A DNA stretch of 64,000 nt, taken from contig JBAXNR010000005.1 of assembly GCA_037133675.1 (NCBI GenBank), positions 14,206 to 78,205 on the forward strand. The letters run 5' to 3'. A program made the translations under genes and the position numbers. The DNA comes from UBA4132 sp037133675. Lineage in GTDB: Bacteria; Pseudomonadota; Gammaproteobacteria; Methylococcales; Methylomonadaceae. Under the pieces are notes generated by a model, which saw only the letters and a list, made by a program, of their open reading frames with translations, made no database searches and was not told the origin of the DNA. Positions 42,334 through 50,787 of this stretch are shown here, piece by piece (within the stretch, counting starts at the first letter, position 1; each line of letters opens with the position of its first letter).

Positions 42334-42798
42334 TTAAGCCTCATCTTCTTCAAGTTTGTCGTTGAAAGAGTTCATTTTCTCTTTGATTTTCTCTTTTTCA
42401 TTTTTTTCTTTTATATGACTCGATAGGCGGGGGTGTTTAGCCGTAACTGTCAACTTTTTGCTTATTTTATTTTTGGCTATTTCATACTCAGGATTTAACG
42501 TTACTAAATTATGAGCCGCTATTGCAACTGTAGAAGCAATTCCAATCAACCCTGTAATTCCACCAAAAAAACTACTTGCTGCTGTCACAGAACGCCACTC
42601 TGTATATACTCGACAAGTCATTTTTCTTTTTTCAATCAAGCCTTCTAAAATAAGAATTGCTTCTTTCATTTGCTCATTCAAGTCTATGACTTCAAAAGAT
42701 TGATACTCTTCAATCAATTTGGATGCTTTTCCATTTTCAAGTTCATAAAATTTAAGCTGTACAGTTTCTTGACTCTCAGTCGGTGATGTTGATGACAT
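42334..42798 (-). CDS. Unrecognised small protein with one hydrophobic segment
   Basis: About 154 residues from the ATG at 42798 (MSSTSPTESQETVQLKFYEL; GAGAAAG ribosome binding site); an alternative ATG at 42837 would add 13 residues. The middle has TEWRSVTAASSFFGGITGLIG followed by IASTVAIAAHNLV, a likely single membrane or membrane-inserting segment. The C-terminus is extremely charged (EKNEKEKIKEKMNSF...). I do not recognise a family. The next gene, 6 bp downstream, carries an Ala/Gly-rich hydrophobic segment too, so the two may act together. No nuclease or enzyme motif is visible. Confidence 0.65.
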   Translation of the reverse strand: MSSTSPTESQETVQLKFYELENGKASKLIEEYQSFEVIDLNEQMKEAILILEGLIEKRKMTCRVYTEWRSVTAASSFFGGITGLIGIASTVAIAAHNLVTLNPEYEIAKNKISKKLTVTAKHPRLSSHIKEKNEKEKIKEKMNSFNDKLEEDEA

Positions 42799-42877
42799 AT
42801 CTTTCTCGATGTTTAACTCGTATTTTAATCGTTCCAACGTTCTACGTTGAAATGCCTCAGTTGACGCTCCAGCTTCT

Positions 42878-43272
42878 TCACATAGCAGAGCGATTTATCG
42901 AATGCTCTCGTATCCACTGTGCAAAACTCGTTTCCTGTATTTCACCACTGGCAACCGCTAACAGTGTCTGCGTTGCATCCGTTTGAGTGGCGGTTAGTTT
43001 GTAACCATTCAAGCCTAAAAACAAACCCACTGCCAAAAACGCGACCCGCTTGTTGCCATCCATAAACGCATGAACTTCGCTAAGCCTATCGTGTATGCCG
43101 CCGCCAAGTCTGCAAAATCTGGTTCACTGTACAAAGCCGAGTTGACCGCCCGATTCAATGCCTAATCTAACAAACCTTCATCCAGAATACCTGACGCGCC
43201 GCCATGCAAAAGCAAACTTTCATCATGTAGCATAACCAACAGTTGTTTATTAATCCACTGCCATTTCTGCAT
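42878..43272 (-). pseudogene. doc: doc (Fic-family toxin) pseudogene
   Basis: The ATG at 43272 opens MQKWQWINKQLLVMLHDESL with a GGASGILDEGLLD segment like Doc, then hits a TAG codon (about residue 37). The frame continues with ALNRAVNSALYSEPDFADLAA, and shortly before the catalytic motif a one-base deletion shifts it to AFMDGNKRVAF (the Doc-type Fic loop) and on to SINRSAM, stopping at 42878. Doc phosphorylates EF-Tu. With one stop and one frameshift no active toxin can be made. It lies 2 bp after its antitoxin-like gene. Confidence 0.85.
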
Positions 43273-43274
43273 TA

Positions 43275-43478
43275 TTATTTAGCCAATGCGTTAAATGTTT
43301 CGTGATACTCCTGCATAAATTCACGCCCAATGTTTAACTGTTTTGCTTGCTCTGGCGTGATTACTGCGCTTGGTTTTAATTTTAATTGAGTAATTAATTT
43401 TTTTAATTCTATGAGTGAATCTTCTGGTAATTTATCAATTTCACGGAACAAATCCAGTTTATATTCTGCAATATTCAT
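43275..43478 (-). CDS. Antitoxin-like small protein, orphaned by the doc pseudogene
   Basis: This 67-residue protein, MNIAEYKLDLFREIDKLPED... LIELKKLITQL, then ITPEQAKQLNIGREFMQEY, looks like the small helical proteins encoded before Fic/Doc or PIN toxins, with a C-terminal toxin-binding tail. The order antitoxin then toxin (2-bp gap) fits the Doc remnant. The frame is intact although its partner is broken, so it either persists by chance or protects against other toxins. No DNA-binding motif is obvious. The start is at 43478. Confidence 0.65.
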   Translation of the reverse strand: MNIAEYKLDLFREIDKLPEDSLIELKKLITQLKLKPSAVITPEQAKQLNIGREFMQEYHETFNALAK

Positions 43479-43499
43479 TTCAACGCCTTTTAGTGGAAT

Positions 43500-43531
43500 G
43501 TTGGGTTACGCTATCGCTAACCCAACCTACA
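43500..43531. repeat. Palindromic repeat (TTGGGTTA family)
   Basis: GTTGGGTTA at 43500-43508 pairs with TAACCCAAC at 43518-43526 around CGCTATCGC, followed by CTACAA. It lies between the small antitoxin-like gene and the FmdB-like gene. Confidence 0.8.
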
Positions 43532-43540
43532 ATTACAACA

Positions 43541-43801
43541 TTAAGATTTTGGACAACTACTGGTATTGCAGGCACTACTGGGTGCAGAACTGGCTTCACC
43601 TGCGACATTTTTCTTCGCACCGCTTTTGAAATCCGTTTCATACCAGCCTGTGCCTTTGAGTCTAAAACCTGCCGCTGAGATTTTTTTCATCAGTTCGGGT
43701 TGCGTGCAAGCGGGGCAAACGATTAACGGTTCAGCATTAAGTTTTTGTAAAGCTTCATGCGTATGACCGCAAGATTGGCATTGATATTCGTAAATGGGCA
43801 T
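43541..43801 (-). CDS. FmdB-type zinc-ribbon regulatory protein
   Basis: This is an 86-residue protein. It opens MPIYEYQCQSCGHTHEALQKL and has a second CPAC, giving a two-CxxC zinc ribbon typical of the FmdB family, then MKKISAAGFRLKGTGWYETDF. The C-terminus is Ser/Ala/Cys-rich (ACNTSSC). Such proteins are widespread; FmdB was named from the formamide-metabolism cluster of Methylophilus. Function is not firmly known. It points away from pyrC. Confidence 0.92.
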   Translation of the reverse strand: MPIYEYQCQSCGHTHEALQKLNAEPLIVCPACTQPELMKKISAAGFRLKGTGWYETDFKSGAKKNVAGEASSAPSSACNTSSCPKS

Positions 43802-43901
43802 AAAGACTCCGTAAAAAACAGTAGATAGTGAGGTGAGTGTTAGTTTTTCAACGCGCTTACCTATAGAATAACCCGCTATTTTACAGATTTACGGCTTAAC
43901 A

Positions 43902-44927
43902 ATGAAAACATTAACGATTATTCGTCCTGATGATTGGCATATTCATGTCAGAAATGGTGTAATTTTAAAAACTGTGTTGCCTCACACAGCACAACAATTT
44001 GCCCGCGCCATTATTATGCCTAACCTGAAACCCCCTGTGACTACCGTTGCACAAGCCTTGGTTTATCGGGAGGAAATTTTATCCGCTTTGCCGCAAGGTG
44101 CGAAATTTACGCCATTAATGACTTTATATTTAACGGCGGCAACCACGATTGCAGAAATCAAAGCCGCCGCTGAATCTGAACACGTTTATGCGGTTAAATT
44201 GTATCCCGCTGGGGCAACGACTAATTCAGATGCGGGTGTGGCGGATATTAATGCTATTTATCCGTTGTTAGCGGCGATGGAAAAGTACGCGTTACCGTTA
44301 TTAGTGCATGGCGAAGTCACTGATGATAACTGCGATATTTTTGATAGAGAGCGCGTCTTTGTTGACCGTCATTTGACTGCTATCACGCGTGATTTTCCAC
44401 ACTTACGCGTAGTGCTGGAACACGTTACTACCAGCGAAGCGGTACAATTTGTTGAAGCAGCGAGTGATAATATCGCCGCAACCATTACCCCGCAACACTT
44501 ATTATTTAATCGTAATGCGATTTTAGCAGGTGGTATAAAGCCGCATTATTATTGTTTGCCGATTTTGAAACGCGAAACGCACAGACAGGCATTAATCAAA
44601 GCGGCTACCAGCGGTAATGCTAAATTCTTTTTAGGCACGGACAGTGCGCCACACACACGCGATTTAAAAGAAAATGCCTGTGGTTGTGCAGGCTGTTACA
44701 GTGCGTTTGGCGCGTTAGAATTGTATGCTGAGGCATTTGAGCAAGCCGACGCGCTGAATAAATTAGAAGGCTTTGCCAGTTTTTATGGTGCAGATTTTTA
44801 TCGCTTGCCCAGAAACACTGATACCATCACGCTGGAAAAACAAACTTGGACGATACCCAATGTTTATGGTGATATTACCCCGTTAAAAGCGGGTGAAAAT
44901 CTGAGTTGGAAATTGGTTAGCGCGTAA
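43902..44927 (+). CDS. pyrC: Dihydroorotase (class II)
   Basis: This 341-residue enzyme closes carbamoyl-aspartate to dihydroorotate in pyrimidine synthesis. It has the metal-binding DDWHIHVRNG at the start, KLYPAGATTNSDAGV with the bridging lysine near residue 100, HGEV, VVLEHVTT and TDSAPHTR near 250. These are the conserved features of the E. coli-type (class II) enzyme, and the length matches. The ATG at 43902 begins right after AGATTTACGGCTTAACA, a weak ribosome binding site. It is monocistronic; a CCCACGC hairpin lies downstream. Confidence 0.97.
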   Translation: MKTLTIIRPDDWHIHVRNGVILKTVLPHTAQQFARAIIMPNLKPPVTTVAQALVYREEILSALPQGAKFTPLMTLYLTAATTIAEIKAAAESEHVYAVKLYPAGATTNSDAGVADINAIYPLLAAMEKYALPLLVHGEVTDDNCDIFDRERVFVDRHLTAITRDFPHLRVVLEHVTTSEAVQFVEAASDNIAATITPQHLLFNRNAILAGGIKPHYYCLPILKRETHRQALIKAATSGNAKFFLGTDSAPHTRDLKENACGCAGCYSAFGALELYAEAFEQADALNKLEGFASFYGADFYRLPRNTDTITLEKQTWTIPNVYGDITPLKAGENLSWKLVSA

Positions 44928-44982
44928 ATTCACATCTACCTCGCGTATGAAAACACGGCGCGGCGCACCATCACTGCATTCC

Positions 44983-45002
44983 CACGCGGCGCGTGGGAAC
45001 GA
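44983..45002. repeat. Short hairpin TCCCACGCGGCGCGTGGGA
   Basis: The stem CCCACGC/GCGTGGG with GGC at the centre is the same unit as in the 26840 repeat. It lies in the 112-bp spacer between pyrC and rnt. Confidence 0.7.
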
Positions 45003-45039
45003 GAAATAAATTTACTATTTGGATTAAAATCAAAACTTA

Positions 45040-45681
45040 ATGGATACCCCAATCATCCCGCTAGAAAAACGCTTTAGAGGTTATCTGCCTGTTGTTATCG
45101 ACATCGAAACCGCAGGCTTTAATGCCAAGAAAAATGCGTTATTAGAAATTGCCGCTGTTATTGTGGAACTGAACAGCGATTGTGAACTGCATATTACTGA
45201 ACATTACACCACCCACGTTATACCGTTTAAAAATTCTGAGTTAGACGAAGCCGCGCTTAAATTTAACGGCATAGACCCTTATCATCCATTTCGCATGGCA
45301 ATTGATGAAAAAGACGCGCTGGAGATGATGTTTAAACCCATTAGAGCGGCGATTAAACGTAATAATTGCACAAAAGCGATTTTAGTCGGACATAATCCCG
45401 CATTCGATATTGCCTTTTTAAATGCAGCGGTTCATCGCACTCAAATGAAACGTAACCCTTTTCATCCGTTTAGCACATTTGATACCGCAACCTTAGGTGG
45501 TTTGGCGTATCAACAAACGGTATTGGCAAAAGTTGCGCAAGCAGCGGGAATGGAGTGGGATAATGAGAAAGCGCATTCTGCACTCTATGATGCAGAAAAA
45601 ACCGCAGAATTATTTTGTAAGATTGTAAATCGTTGGAAACATTTGGAAGCACATGAACACACTCCATCACATAATATGTAA
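45040..45681 (+). CDS. rnt: Ribonuclease T
   Basis: This 213-residue DEDDh exonuclease trims the 3' ends of tRNA and other stable RNAs. The DEDD motifs are visible: VVIDIETAGFNAKKNALLEIAAV near residue 18, HNPAFDIAFLNAAVHR near 125 and HSALYDAEKTAELF with the His-Asp pair near 180. The length fits RNase T (about 210). The start follows CTTA with little ribosome binding signal. It lies 11 bp from a small secreted protein gene on the same strand. Confidence 0.96.
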   Translation: MDTPIIPLEKRFRGYLPVVIDIETAGFNAKKNALLEIAAVIVELNSDCELHITEHYTTHVIPFKNSELDEAALKFNGIDPYHPFRMAIDEKDALEMMFKPIRAAIKRNNCTKAILVGHNPAFDIAFLNAAVHRTQMKRNPFHPFSTFDTATLGGLAYQQTVLAKVAQAAGMEWDNEKAHSALYDAEKTAELFCKIVNRWKHLEAHEHTPSHNM

Positions 45682-45692
45682 AGAGAGAATCT

Positions 45693-46106
45693 ATGAAAAC
45701 ATTTAAAATCATTAAAGCAACAGCTCTTTCACTGGTCTTGTGGTTTGCTAATGGTATTGCTTTTGCACAAAGCTATGAATACGATAAACAGACGACAATC
45801 GAAGGTATTTTAATTTCATCAACAGCCGAACCTGAAATTACATACGATGAAAAACCTCATCAGTTCCCATCTTTGAAATTGCTTAAACCCATTTCAGTGT
45901 TATGCGCTACCGCTACCAAAGAAACAGATTCTTGCCAGCCAGAAATAGGAGTTACTTTGTTGCATTTGGTATTAAAGGAAAAACAAATGAAGCAATTCAA
46001 GAAATTGAAAGGCAAAACTGTTAAATTAAGTGGAAATTTGTTCCATTCGGATAACGGTCATCATTTCACTTCAGTATTGTTGGATGTTGAGTCAATAAAT
46101 CCTTAG
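45693..46106 (+). CDS. Small secreted protein (DUF4431-like)
   Basis: This 137-residue protein has a signal peptide of about 25 residues (MKTFKIIKATALSLVLWFAN, then GIAFA cleavage region). The mature part has two cysteines and reads like a small OB-like beta-fold domain: TTIEGILIS, LKLLKPISVLC, LKGKTVKLSGNLFH and HFTSVLLDVESI. It resembles the DUF4431 family of proteobacterial periplasmic proteins; the assignment is by pattern only. The ribosome binding site AAAGAGAG precedes the ATG. Function is unknown. Confidence 0.75.
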   Translation: MKTFKIIKATALSLVLWFANGIAFAQSYEYDKQTTIEGILISSTAEPEITYDEKPHQFPSLKLLKPISVLCATATKETDSCQPEIGVTLLHLVLKEKQMKQFKKLKGKTVKLSGNLFHSDNGHHFTSVLLDVESINP

Positions 46107-46157
46107 CAAAAACGCATAAATGTTGTAGGCGCGAAGCTGTCACGCCTACACCAGTGA

Positions 46158-46472
46158 TTATTCGGCGGTCGCTGCTAACATTGTCGCTAATTCGCCTTTT
46201 TGATACAAATCAGTGATGATGTCACAACCACCGACTAATTCGCCTTTGATATAAAGTTGCGGGTAAGTCGGCCAATGTGAATACTCTTTCAATGCTTCAC
46301 GCAATTCGGAGTCTTCAAAAATATTGACTGCCAGATATTTGGCATCACACGCTGCTAACACTTGCACGGTTTGCCCAGAAAATCCACATTGTGGAAAATT
46401 GGGTGTGCCTTTCATGTATAAAACCACAGGATTATTTTCCAGTTGATCTTTAATTTTTTCTATAACGTTCAT
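46158..46472 (-). CDS. grxD: Monothiol glutaredoxin GrxD
   Basis: This is a roughly 104-residue protein with the monothiol CGFS active site (FPQCGFSGQTVQ near residue 29), then FEDSELREALKEYSHWPTYPQLYIKGELVGGCDII. It binds a [2Fe-2S] cluster with glutathione and delivers or stores iron-sulfur clusters. The ATG at 46472 (MNVIEKIKDQL) gives the standard start; four extra codons upstream are possible (46484). It is divergent from hemF, whose product depends on redox conditions but shares no operon. Confidence 0.95.
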   Translation of the reverse strand: MNVIEKIKDQLENNPVVLYMKGTPNFPQCGFSGQTVQVLAACDAKYLAVNIFEDSELREALKEYSHWPTYPQLYIKGELVGGCDIITDLYQKGELATMLAATAE

Positions 46473-46605
46473 AATAATAGTCACTCAAATCAATAAAAAC
46501 TGACCCAGTCTATCAACTTTGAACAAATATTGCCAACGTGTGCTTAATTGTGGCTTTATAATTACACAAAATTATTTATTTAACCAACGATATACAGGCT
46601 TACCT

Positions 46606-47520
46606 ATGAACACCGATGATATTGCCAGAGTAAAAAACTACTTGCTTGATTTACAAGATCGTATTTGTAAAGCATTGGAAGATGTAGAACCCAAAGCGCG
46701 TTTTATCGAAGATAAATGGCAACGCGCTGATGGTGGCGGCGGTAGAACTCGCGTATTAAGCAATGGCGATGTATTTGAACAAGGTGGGGTAAATTTTTCT
46801 CATGTGACGGGCTTTAAATTACCGCCATCAGCGACTGCGAAACGTCCAGAATTAACTAATCGGCAATTTCAGGCGATGGGCGTGTCATTAGTGATTCATC
46901 CTAAAAACCCCTACGTTCCCACCTCACACGCCAATGTACGCTTTTTAATTGCCGAAGAAAAAGGTGAAGCCAGTGTTTGGTGGTTTGGGGGTGGTTTTGA
47001 TTTAACGCCATATTATCCTTTTAAAGAGGATGTAATTCATTGGCATAAAAACGCACTTGCCGCTTGTCAACCTTTTGGAAAACACTTATATCCCAATTAT
47101 AAAAAATGGTGTGATGATTATTTTTATCTTCCACATCGTGGTGAAACACGCGGGGTCGGCGGTTTATTTTTTGATGATTTGAATGAAGGCAATTTTGAAC
47201 ACTGTTTTGCCTTTATGCGTAGCGTTGGCGATCATTACATCACAGGTTACTTACCTATCGTACAAAAACGCAAAAACACGCCTTATGAAGCCAGAGAGCG
47301 TAATTTTCAACTGTATCGCCGTGGACGTTATGTGGAATTTAATTTCATTTATGATCGTGGTACGTTATTCGGCTTGCAATCGGGCGGACGCACTGAATCT
47401 ATTTTGATGTCTATGCCACCTATCGCGCATTGGCAATATAATTGGCAACCTCTGTCAGGTAGCCCAGAAGAAGAGCTTTATGAAACTTATTTGAAACCTC
47501 AGAATTGGCTGGAGATTTAA
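46606..47520 (+). CDS. hemF: Oxygen-dependent coproporphyrinogen III oxidase
   Basis: This 304-residue enzyme of heme synthesis decarboxylates coproporphyrinogen III with O2. It shows RVLSNGDVFEQGGVNFSHVTG, VWWFGGGFDLTPYYPF, HRGETRGVGGLFFDDLN and the ending FNFIYDRGTLFGLQSGGRTESILMSMPP, all family hallmarks. The frame is open to 46519, but the ATG at 46606 (MNTDDIARVKNYLLDLQ) gives the known length. It is consistent with an aerobic or microaerobic lifestyle. A strong terminator follows at 47535. Confidence 0.97.
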   Translation: MNTDDIARVKNYLLDLQDRICKALEDVEPKARFIEDKWQRADGGGGRTRVLSNGDVFEQGGVNFSHVTGFKLPPSATAKRPELTNRQFQAMGVSLVIHPKNPYVPTSHANVRFLIAEEKGEASVWWFGGGFDLTPYYPFKEDVIHWHKNALAACQPFGKHLYPNYKKWCDDYFYLPHRGETRGVGGLFFDDLNEGNFEHCFAFMRSVGDHYITGYLPIVQKRKNTPYEARERNFQLYRRGRYVEFNFIYDRGTLFGLQSGGRTESILMSMPPIAHWQYNWQPLSGSPEEELYETYLKPQNWLEI

Positions 47521-47534
47521 ACATCGTGTATGTG

Positions 47535-47570
47535 AGGAGTCCAAATACATATTTTTGGACTCCTTTTTTT
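47535..47570 (+). terminator. Rho-independent terminator of hemF
   Basis: AGGAGTCCAAA (47535-47545) pairs with TTTGGACTCCT (47554-47564), followed by a T-run. The same GAGTCC stem occurs at 48915. Confidence 0.9.
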
Positions 47571-47586
47571 ACGCCTATCGCATCCT

Positions 47587-47708
47587 ACTCCGATTTGATT
47601 CAAAAACCGTATAGTTGCCATTTCAGCACGGATAACATCCCTTCAAGGGATGTTATCCGTTACTACAATAAATAGTGTACGTTTTCTAGCTAAGAAAGGA
47701 GTAATTAC
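47587..47708. repeat. Dispersed 120-bp repeat with perfect 31-bp palindrome, copy 2
   Basis: It is nearly identical to 5991-6113, including the palindrome at 47629-47659. It ends about 20 bp before the stop of the minus-strand J-domain gene, in the same orientation relative to the gene as copy 1 to hsdR. Confidence 0.85.
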
Positions 47709-47729
47709 ATAACCAAACAATACGCCATC

Positions 47730-48854
47730 TTAAAAAAGAAAATCAAAGGGATCAAAGGAATCTGAAGCTTTTGGTATGCGGTAGGATTTGAGCCATGCTT
47801 TTAGTGCCGTCGGATTTTGCGCGAGTTTAATATCTGCTTGTAAGTATTTGATATTACCTTGCAACTCTTTCATATCACTATCTAAAGCTCTCATTAGCGT
47901 TTTGGGGTTTAGATAACCAAAGGGTGGTATGTTCATTTGCAATCTGAACGAGTATTCAATTTGCTCAATTTCTTGTGATAATTCGTTAAGCTGTTCTTGT
48001 AAGATTTTATTAAAATGTTTTAAACGGTCTTCGGCGATATTGTTCAGATGCGCTTGATCGATTTGTTCAATTTCCAATTGCAGTTCCAAAAGCCCTAATA
48101 GGTCTTTTTTGGTGTATGCCGCGTTTACTTTTTGCATGAGCTTGGTTTTGCGTTCGCGCTCTTGTTCGTCTGGCTCACGGTCTGGATGCAAACTGGCTGC
48201 CAATTTTCGATAAACTTCGCGTATCGATTTACTGACATTTTCTTGCTCTTGTTTTTGCTTGGATTCTTTTTTGAGCTGTTGTGCGGTTTTTTTACCTTGC
48301 GGGGCTTGCGCTTGTTGATTTTCTTTTTCCAGCAACTTCTCTTTCAACAGTGCTTGCATTTTTTCGGGTGAATTTATATCAAATTCATCGCCTAACTCTA
48401 CACCTAAGATGTCACGCATCATGGCTTTCATCATGCCTTCTGTTGCCTCATCAAGCATTTCCTTCTCGGTGTCAAAATCACTATCTTCCGCATATTTGTT
48501 GTACAGCTCTTTCAGCTCTTCTTTACCATGATCAAAAACCAGTTCATAGCTTAATTCACCAAGTATATGTCGCAGCTTTTTTTTGTCAGTTTTGTTAAAG
48601 GCTTTATTGTCGTAAGCTCTATCTAGCAAATGTAGCCATTCAATTCTATGTTCATTAAAATTATCCAGCAATGGCTGATAGGACTCATTAATACGATGAT
48701 TGTACTGTGGTAGTGTTTCTTGCCACTCAAGCATCAGCTTTTTTTGAACGTCAATTGTTTTAATTAAATTGTTGAATTTTTTTTGAGCTTTGGATAAAAC
48801 TTTCTTTTCAGCTTTATCAGCAATATGCACAATGTTACGATTTGATGGTGTCAT
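47730..48854 (-). CDS. J-domain-containing coiled-coil protein
   Basis: This 374-residue, mostly helical, Gln/Lys/Glu-rich protein has long coiled-coil predictions in both halves. Near residue 212-245 is a J-domain-like stretch, SIREVYRKLAASLHPDREPD, with the HPD motif that stimulates DnaK-type Hsp70 ATPase. The zinc and Gly/Phe domains of DnaJ are absent, so it is a specialised co-chaperone (type III). Similar proteins near heme or cell-wall genes are known from gammaproteobacteria as hypothetical. It runs convergent to hemF. The start is at 48854. Which client it serves is unknown. Confidence 0.75.
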   Translation of the reverse strand: MTPSNRNIVHIADKAEKKVLSKAQKKFNNLIKTIDVQKKLMLEWQETLPQYNHRINESYQPLLDNFNEHRIEWLHLLDRAYDNKAFNKTDKKKLRHILGELSYELVFDHGKEELKELYNKYAEDSDFDTEKEMLDEATEGMMKAMMRDILGVELGDEFDINSPEKMQALLKEKLLEKENQQAQAPQGKKTAQQLKKESKQKQEQENVSKSIREVYRKLAASLHPDREPDEQERERKTKLMQKVNAAYTKKDLLGLLELQLEIEQIDQAHLNNIAEDRLKHFNKILQEQLNELSQEIEQIEYSFRLQMNIPPFGYLNPKTLMRALDSDMKELQGNIKYLQADIKLAQNPTALKAWLKSYRIPKASDSFDPFDFLF

Positions 48855-48914
48855 TGGTTTTACCAGAAAAGTTGCTTAGAACGCGGGTTTCTTAAAAAAA
48901 TTGTGTTAAAAACA

Positions 48915-48945
48915 GAGTCCAAAAACTTATTTTTGGACTCCTTAT
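48915..48945. terminator. Hairpin terminator downstream of glmS
   Basis: GAGTCCAAAAA (48915-48925) pairs with TTTTTGGACTC (48930-48940). On the minus strand it follows the glmS stop by about 15 bp and is followed by TGTTTTT, so it probably terminates the glmUS message. Confidence 0.75.
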
Positions 48946-48956
48946 TTTGAATTAGC

Positions 48957-50786
48957 TTACTCTACCGTGACTGATTTTGCCAAGTTTCTGGGTTGATCGA
49001 CATCGGTGCCTTTTAGCACGGCGACGTGGTAGGACAGAAGCTGTAGCGGAATGGTGTAAACCATTGGAGAAATTTCATTGCCAACTTGCGGAACTTTAAC
49101 GATTTGGATATTTTTGTCAGATTCAGCTGCGAGGGTTTCATCCATGAAGACGATGAGTTGTCCACCACGGGCCGCGACTTCCTGCATATTGGATTTGAGT
49201 TTTTCCAGCAAACCGTTATTGGGTGCAACCACAATCACGGGCATATCAACATCAATTAATGCTAAAGGGCCATGTTTTAATTCGCCTGCGGGGTAAGCTT
49301 CAGCATGAATGTAAGAAATTTCTTTGAGCTTCAACGCGCCTTCCATCGCGATAGGGTAATGTGTACCTCTACCTAAAAACAGCGCGTGTTGTTTTTCGGC
49401 GAATTGCTGGGATAAGGTTTTTATTTCTTCATCCAATTGCAATACATCTTCAATTTTTTTCGGCAAACTGAACAATTCGGAGGTGATTTTTTCCTCCATA
49501 AGGTTGGTTAGTTGAAAGCGTCTACCGACCGCCATCACTAACATCATGAGTGCGACTAACTGAGTGGTAAATGCTTTGGTGGAAGCTACACCAATTTCAG
49601 GACCTGCGCGAGTCATTAGCACTAAATCAGATTCTCGCACCAATGAGCTTTCTGGCACGTTACAAATAGCGATGGAATATTTTGCACCTAGTTTTTTGGC
49701 TTCTTGCAATGCAGCTAAAGTATCAGCCGTTTCACCTGATTGTGAGATGGTGACAATGAGCGTGTCGGGCGATAACACAGGACTACGGTAGCGAAATTCA
49801 CTGGCGACTTCGATGTTACAAGGCACGCGTGCGAATTTTTCAAACCAATAACGTGCCACTAATCCAGAATGGTAGCTAGTGCCACAGGCGAGTATTTGTA
49901 CGGATTTTATGTTATCAAATACTTCTGTCGCATTGTGACCAAAGGCGTTTTCTTGCAGGCGGTTGTTAATGAATCTGCCTTCCAGCGTTTGTGAAATAGC
50001 CAATGGCTGCTCATAAATTTCTTTGAGCATATAGTGGCGATATTCACCTTTATCAACTGCATCGGCGGTGAGTTGACTTTGTTTAATCGGACGTTTGACC
50101 AGTTGGTCATTCACATCATAAATCAGCAGTTCTTTGATGGTTATCTTGGCAATGTCGCCCTCTTCAAGAAAGATAAAGCGTTGGGTAACAGGTAGCAAAG
50201 CGGCGACATCGGAGGCAATAAAATATTCACCAAAACCCACACCTATGACTAGCGGACTACCTTTTCGACAGGCAATAAGGGTGTCGGGATCATCGGCACT
50301 CATGATGCCTAGCGCGTAAGCCCCTTCCAATTTTTTGATGGTTTGTTTAACCGCACTTAATAAACTGTCAGTAGTTTGTCGAGCGTGATGAATTTCATGG
50401 ACGATGACTTCGGTATCGGTTTCTGATGTGAATAGGTAGCCGTTGCCCGTTTGCTCGCCTCTTAAATGTTCATGGTTTTCAATAATACCATTATGAACCA
50501 CGGCAATTTTGTCACGACTGATATGCGGATGAGCATTCGCGGTGCTGGGTTTGCCATGCGTTGCCCAGCGGGTGTGTGCGATACCTAAATAGCCAGCAAT
50601 AGGATCAGCGTCTATTAACGCTTCCAGTCCTTTGACTTTGCCAAGTTCGCGTTTTCGGTAGATTTCGTTATTGTGGACGACAGCCAGTCCTGCTGAGTCA
50701 TAACCACGGTATTCTAAGCGTTTTAAACCTTCTATTAGAATGGGAACTACATTACGTTGTGCTATACCACCTACAATTCCACACAT
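48957..50786 (-). CDS. glmS: Glutamine-fructose-6-phosphate aminotransferase
   Basis: This 609-residue enzyme makes glucosamine-6-phosphate, the entry step to UDP-GlcNAc, peptidoglycan and LPS. The N-terminal glutaminase has Cys at position 2 (MCGIVGG), with YRGYDSAGLAV and HTRWATHGKPS. Two SIS sugar-isomerase domains follow, with SQSGETADTLAAL and ending in KSVTVE. It lies 1 bp after glmU, forming a two-gene unit. No glmS ribozyme is visible upstream, as expected outside Firmicutes; regulation by small RNAs cannot be judged. Confidence 0.98.
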   Translation of the reverse strand: MCGIVGGIAQRNVVPILIEGLKRLEYRGYDSAGLAVVHNNEIYRKRELGKVKGLEALIDADPIAGYLGIAHTRWATHGKPSTANAHPHISRDKIAVVHNGIIENHEHLRGEQTGNGYLFTSETDTEVIVHEIHHARQTTDSLLSAVKQTIKKLEGAYALGIMSADDPDTLIACRKGSPLVIGVGFGEYFIASDVAALLPVTQRFIFLEEGDIAKITIKELLIYDVNDQLVKRPIKQSQLTADAVDKGEYRHYMLKEIYEQPLAISQTLEGRFINNRLQENAFGHNATEVFDNIKSVQILACGTSYHSGLVARYWFEKFARVPCNIEVASEFRYRSPVLSPDTLIVTISQSGETADTLAALQEAKKLGAKYSIAICNVPESSLVRESDLVLMTRAGPEIGVASTKAFTTQLVALMMLVMAVGRRFQLTNLMEEKITSELFSLPKKIEDVLQLDEEIKTLSQQFAEKQHALFLGRGTHYPIAMEGALKLKEISYIHAEAYPAGELKHGPLALIDVDMPVIVVAPNNGLLEKLKSNMQEVAARGGQLIVFMDETLAAESDKNIQIVKVPQVGNEISPMVYTIPLQLLSYHVAVLKGTDVDQPRNLAKSVTVE

Positions 50787-50787
50787 T

